37,826 nt of DNA, taken from positions 1 to 37,826 of the forward strand of contig PEAC01000017.1 in the NCBI GenBank assembly GCA_002753305.1, in the 5' to 3' direction. Shown one piece after another: positions 35,452 through 37,826 of the stretch. Each line of letters starts with the position of its first letter. Position 1 is the stretch's first letter. The DNA is from Nitrospirae bacterium MYbin6. Lineage in GTDB: Bacteria > Nitrospirota > Thermodesulfovibrionia > Thermodesulfovibrionales > Magnetobacteriaceae. The notes under the pieces are model-generated. The model did not search any database, was not told the origin of the DNA, and worked only from the letters and a program-made list of their open reading frames with translations. A program made the translations under genes and the position numbers.

Positions 35452-35481
35452 ATTATAGCTGAAAACACCGCGGTTTGGCAA
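35452..35481 (-). promoter_or_regulatory. Promoter of the glgM-glgE operon
   Basis: On the minus strand, TTGCCA (complement of 35476-35481), an 18-bp spacer and a perfect TATAAT (complement of 35452-35457) lie upstream of the repeats. The expected transcription start is at or next to 35445, the first base of the leader-peptide ATG. Confidence 0.6.
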
Positions 35482-35503
35482 AAAATATTTTTATTACAGC
35501 CTG

Positions 35504-36583
35504 TTATACATTAAAACGAAAATTTAATATATCTCCATCAGAAACGACGTAATTCTTCCCCTCAAGGCGCACGTGTCCGGCCTTCTTCGCCTCGGCCATT
35601 GACCCTCCGGCAATAAAATCATCATATGCCACGGCCTCTGCCCGGATAAAACCCCTCTCTATGTCCGAGTGAATTTTCCCTGCTGCCTCAAGGGCAGTCA
35701 TTCCCTTTGTTATAGTCCACGCGCGCACCTCGTCCTCGCCAACGGTGAGAAACGATATCAGGCCCAGAAGCTCGTAGCCCTTGTTTATAACCTTATTCAG
35801 GGCCGGTTCCTCTATCCCCATATCCTTAAGAAAAGACTCCGCATCTTCAGGTGGAAGCTGAGCCAGTTCCATTTCAATCTTCCCGGAGAGGCTGATGATT
35901 GCGTTTTTGTCGAAATTCACACGTGCAGCAATCGCATCTATCAGCGGCTGCGCCTGGCCGATTGTCTCTTCGGATACGTTTATGACAATTATCTTTGGTA
36001 TTATGGATATGAACTGCAGATGCACAATGGCCTTTTGTTCTTCAGGCGTGAAATGTGTCTTTCTCAGGGGGATTTCCTTATATAGAGTCTCCTTACATTT
36101 TTCAAGGATCTTTTTTTCCGTTTCGTCGGGGCGTTTCCCGCGCTTGGCCGCGTCGGCCATACGTCCGAGGCGTTTTTCTACCAGGTCGAGGTCATAGAGC
36201 AGAAGTTCTGATTCGAGATTTGATGCATCTCTGGCCGCGTCAATGGAGCCGTCGGGATGCACTACGGAGTCGTCGTCAAAGGCCCTGACAACCTCAACAA
36301 GGGCGTCGGCGTCCCTGATGAATTCAAATACCTTTTTATTGTGGGCGTTGTCGCCCTTAGTAAGCCCCTGGAAGTCCGTATATAAAATAGTCGAATAAGT
36401 GGTCTTTTTCGGCTTAAAAATACCTGAGAGCGTCTCCACGCGTTTGTCGTTGACCCTGACAGATCCTACATGCGGCTCCTCAAGTGATGACGCATAGATG
36501 GTAGTCTCCACATTCAGGCCCGTGAGCGCGTTAAACACCGTTGTCTTACCGGAGTTCGATAGACCGGTTATGGCAATTTTCAA
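35504..36583 (-). CDS. YchF-like (Obg-related) P-loop NTPase
   Basis: This 359-residue protein of the YchF/DUF933 group has a P-loop GLSNSGKT (7-14; canonical YchF has NVGKST) and a DFQG G3-like motif in YTDFQGLTKGDN. A coiled-coil insert follows (about 125-190), then NVSE (canonical YchF NxxE, which favours ATP). A C-terminal TGS-like domain runs from LLGLISFLTVGEDEVRAW to GDILNFRF. YchF binds ribosomes and responds to oxidative stress; this protein is a diverged paralogue type, so its role is unsure. The start is TTG 36583, selected because GAGGAG lies 8 bases upstream and no in-frame ATG is near. It is a single gene with 160 bp to the glgM leader. Confidence 0.8.
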   Translation of the reverse strand: MKIAITGLSNSGKTTVFNALTGLNVETTIYASSLEEPHVGSVRVNDKRVETLSGIFKPKKTTYSTILYTDFQGLTKGDNAHNKKVFEFIRDADALVEVVRAFDDDSVVHPDGSIDAARDASNLESELLLYDLDLVEKRLGRMADAAKRGKRPDETEKKILEKCKETLYKEIPLRKTHFTPEEQKAIVHLQFISIIPKIIVINVSEETIGQAQPLIDAIAARVNFDKNAIISLSGKIEMELAQLPPEDAESFLKDMGIEEPALNKVINKGYELLGLISFLTVGEDEVRAWTITKGMTALEAAGKIHSDIERGFIRAEAVAYDDFIAGGSMAEAKKAGHVRLEGKNYVVSDGDILNFRFNV

Positions 36584-36677
36584 AGCAATATCTCCTCTTT
36601 AGGCAATAGTTAATAGCTATAATAGCAACAGACCACGGGTAAAAGTCAAACCCGTAAAGGAGAGGAAAAGGGAATAG

Positions 36678-36908
36678 GATTCTTTAATTTTAGTCTTTCG
36701 TAATTATTGGGTAACAGTTGGCGGTAATCTTCACCACACCATAAGCATTGTCGATGACGAAAAAGATAGATATAGTCCAGAGGCTTCATCTTCTATATCC
36801 GAAAGTATGCCGTTTCCTGGGATAATATTAGGGGACAGGTTGTTTTTTCATTTCCCTACGGGGTTGCTATTTCCCGAAACTGACGAGCTAAATCTTGATG
36901 ATAAATAA
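36678..36908 (+). pseudogene. Possible fragment of a degraded gene
   Basis: After an in-frame TAG there are 76 codons open to TAA 36908. They read protein-like (RNYWVTVGGNLHHTISIVDD, then SMPFPGIILGDRLFFHFP) but lack an ATG and a ribosome-binding site. The ending loosely resembles the C-terminus of Uma2-type (DUF820) nucleases; this is a weak, unverified impression. It may be noise. Confidence 0.25.
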
Positions 36909-37043
36909 AGTAGCCAGTCCCATTTATCGGTGTCCTCTTTATCTGCATATAAATCCAGACATGAAGGTTAAGTGTGGATGAGTGCCCACTAAGTTGTCTC
37001 AACTCAACATACAGTGCAGTTGAATGTGAAATAAGCTGGAACA

Positions 37044-37078
37044 GTAAGCTAATCCTTACCAAGTAAGCCTATTCTTAC
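37044..37078. promoter_or_regulatory. Two GTAAG-N6-CTTAC dyads, possible enhancer sites
   Basis: GTAAG-ctaatc-CTTAC (37044-37059) and GTAAG-cctatt-CTTAC (37063-37078) are two inverted repeats 19 bp apart, about 75-110 bp upstream of the -24 element. This is the usual position and form of sigma-54 activator binding sites. Confidence 0.55.
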
Positions 37079-37152
37079 AAATATACGGCACAGAAAGACA
37101 AATCCGCACGCTCAACATGTTGATTAGTGGACTTATTGCATAATTGGTGTGT

Positions 37153-37168
37153 TGGCACAAATATTGCT
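37153..37168 (+). promoter_or_regulatory. Sigma-54 promoter
   Basis: TGGCACAAATATTGCT matches the -24/-12 consensus TGGCACG-N4-TTGCW at every defined position except one (A for G). GG (37154) and GC (37166) have the required 12-bp spacing. The predicted transcription start is near 37179, 31 bases before the ATG at 37210. Confidence 0.7.
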
Positions 37169-37209
37169 CTAATATATAGCATGTATAAATTCAAGATAGG
37201 ATGATTTCA

Positions 37210-37826
37210 ATGAATAGTAAGAACAAAAACAAAATACTACTAATCATGCCTCCGCAAAAGGGCCTTCTGAGCGGTTTTGCCACAGGCCTCATTAGCATTG
37301 CCAACTTTGTTGAGGCAATGATACCAGAAGTAAGCACTGAAATCCTTGATCTTACTGCTCACTCCTTTTGCAGTGCCAAGATAGAAATTACCCGCTCTCT
37401 GACAAAAGAACAGAAACAAACCGTCTTCGCGGGAATCACGACTACTACTGCAAGCTACCAGTCGGCCCTTGAAATAGCAAAATTCATAAAGCAAGTAAAT
37501 CATCAGACCGTGGTCATCTTCGGTGGGCACCATGCCAGCGCAGATCCTGAAATCGTACTGCGCAGCCATCCACAACTAGTTGATCTTGTTGTTATTGGCG
37601 AAGGCGAACGCTCTTTTTGTGAGCTCATTCGACATTATCCTACTCTGAGAAATGTTTCCGGTCTTGCCTTTCTGGATGATACCGGTCATTTCATTCTTAC
37701 CGATGCATATAATGGACCCCAAAAACTGGACAACATGTTAAGTTACAGTAAGAGCAGAAAGATGGAGGTCCAAGGATATTATGAAGACGAAATATGCATC
37801 GGCATTCAAGGCGAAGGTAGCAATAG
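37210..37826 (+). CDS. B12-binding-domain protein, probable radical SAM enzyme (3' end cut by window)
   Basis: 205 residues are visible before the right edge, with no stop. The domain is Rossmann-like and typical of cobalamin-binding radical SAM proteins: ILLIMPPQKG at the start, FAGITTTTASYQSALEIAKF, VVIFGGHHASADPEIV and LVVIGEGERSFCELI. The DxHxxG cobalamin-ligand motif is not seen, as in the BchE-like group that binds B12 without it. The radical SAM CxxxCxxC motif would lie beyond the edge, so the enzyme class is inferred. ATG 37210 is chosen because AGGA lies 8 bases upstream; ATG 37201 is in frame but has no such site. It is the only gene in the window with a recognisable sigma-54 promoter. 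Confidence 0.75.
   Translation, partial: MNSKNKNKILLIMPPQKGLLSGFATGLISIANFVEAMIPEVSTEILDLTAHSFCSAKIEITRSLTKEQKQTVFAGITTTTASYQSALEIAKFIKQVNHQTVVIFGGHHASADPEIVLRSHPQLVDLVVIGEGERSFCELIRHYPTLRNVSGLAFLDDTGHFILTDAYNGPQKLDNMLSYSKSRKMEVQGYYEDEICIGIQGEGSN

Larger units (their letters stand above)
36584..37152. other. AT-rich intergenic region with a possible gene remnant and regulatory dyads
   Basis: Between YchF and the right-edge gene there are about 620 bp with no intact gene I can support. It holds the open frame 36678-36908 (possible remnant), two GTAAG/CTTAC dyads, the palindrome CAACATGTTG (37113-37122) and the sigma-54 promoter. By eye it is more AT-rich than the genes to its left. Confidence 0.5.

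Noticed and set aside
36856..37062. Minus-strand 68-codon frame in the right-hand spacer
   Set aside because: It has no ribosome-binding site and no recognisable domain, and it overlaps the activator dyads; probably chance.

Overview
The window reads as chromosome from a Gram-negative bacterium with mid-range base composition. It has a Wzm/Wzt polysaccharide exporter, an O-antigen-ligase-like protein, a pyrophosphate-type phosphofructokinase, many non-ATG starts and genes packed tail to head. The gene mix would fit a Nitrospirota-like lineage, but that is an impression and not a demonstrated assignment. Only the first gene (left edge) and the last gene (right edge) are cut.

Layout. 1-986: 5' part of a polytopic DUF4173-type membrane protein. 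1169-6272: a small membrane-anchored coiled-coil protein faces a three-gene operon (coiled-coil protein, dynamin-like GTPase, coiled-coil protein) that has its own promoter and a possible operator. 6582-8165: GT-C type membrane glycosyltransferase. 8266-12678: an ABC1/UbiB-like kinase gene overlaps the end of a YihY-cyclic-nucleotide-domain fusion, which is cotranscribed with a Ser/Thr kinase-TPR protein. 12941-14384: an insertion sequence, followed by tRNA-Arg(ACG). 14704-17180: metallophosphoesterase and PPi-phosphofructokinase. 17209-20352: single-chain restriction-modification enzyme with an internal 48-bp duplication. 20492-23574: secreted glycosidase-fold protein and O-antigen ligase/polymerase-like protein. 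23581-27948: the compact run leuC, RidA-family gene, der, DsrE-family gene, LD-carboxypeptidase. 28057-29883: a methyltransferase, then a two-gene module of a small protein and an AbiEii-like nucleotidyltransferase. 29880-32033: Wzt/Wzm export ABC transporter. 32123-35445: glgM-glgE maltose-1-phosphate/alpha-glucan genes, preceded by a tiny repetitive leader reading frame. 35504-36583: YchF-like GTPase. 36584-37826: an AT-rich spacer with a possible gene remnant, then a B12-binding/radical-SAM-type gene behind a near-consensus sigma-54 promoter with two upstream dyads.

The most interesting loci are the dynamin-coiled-coil operon, the sigma-54/dyad control region at the right edge, and the repetitive leader peptide in front of glgM. 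Polysaccharide biology recurs across the window (glycosyltransferase, glycosidase-like, O-antigen ligase-like, Wzm/Wzt, GlgE/GlgM). Several genes lack a Shine-Dalgarno sequence and have a -10 box placed 6-8 bases before the start codon, which suggests frequent leaderless transcripts.
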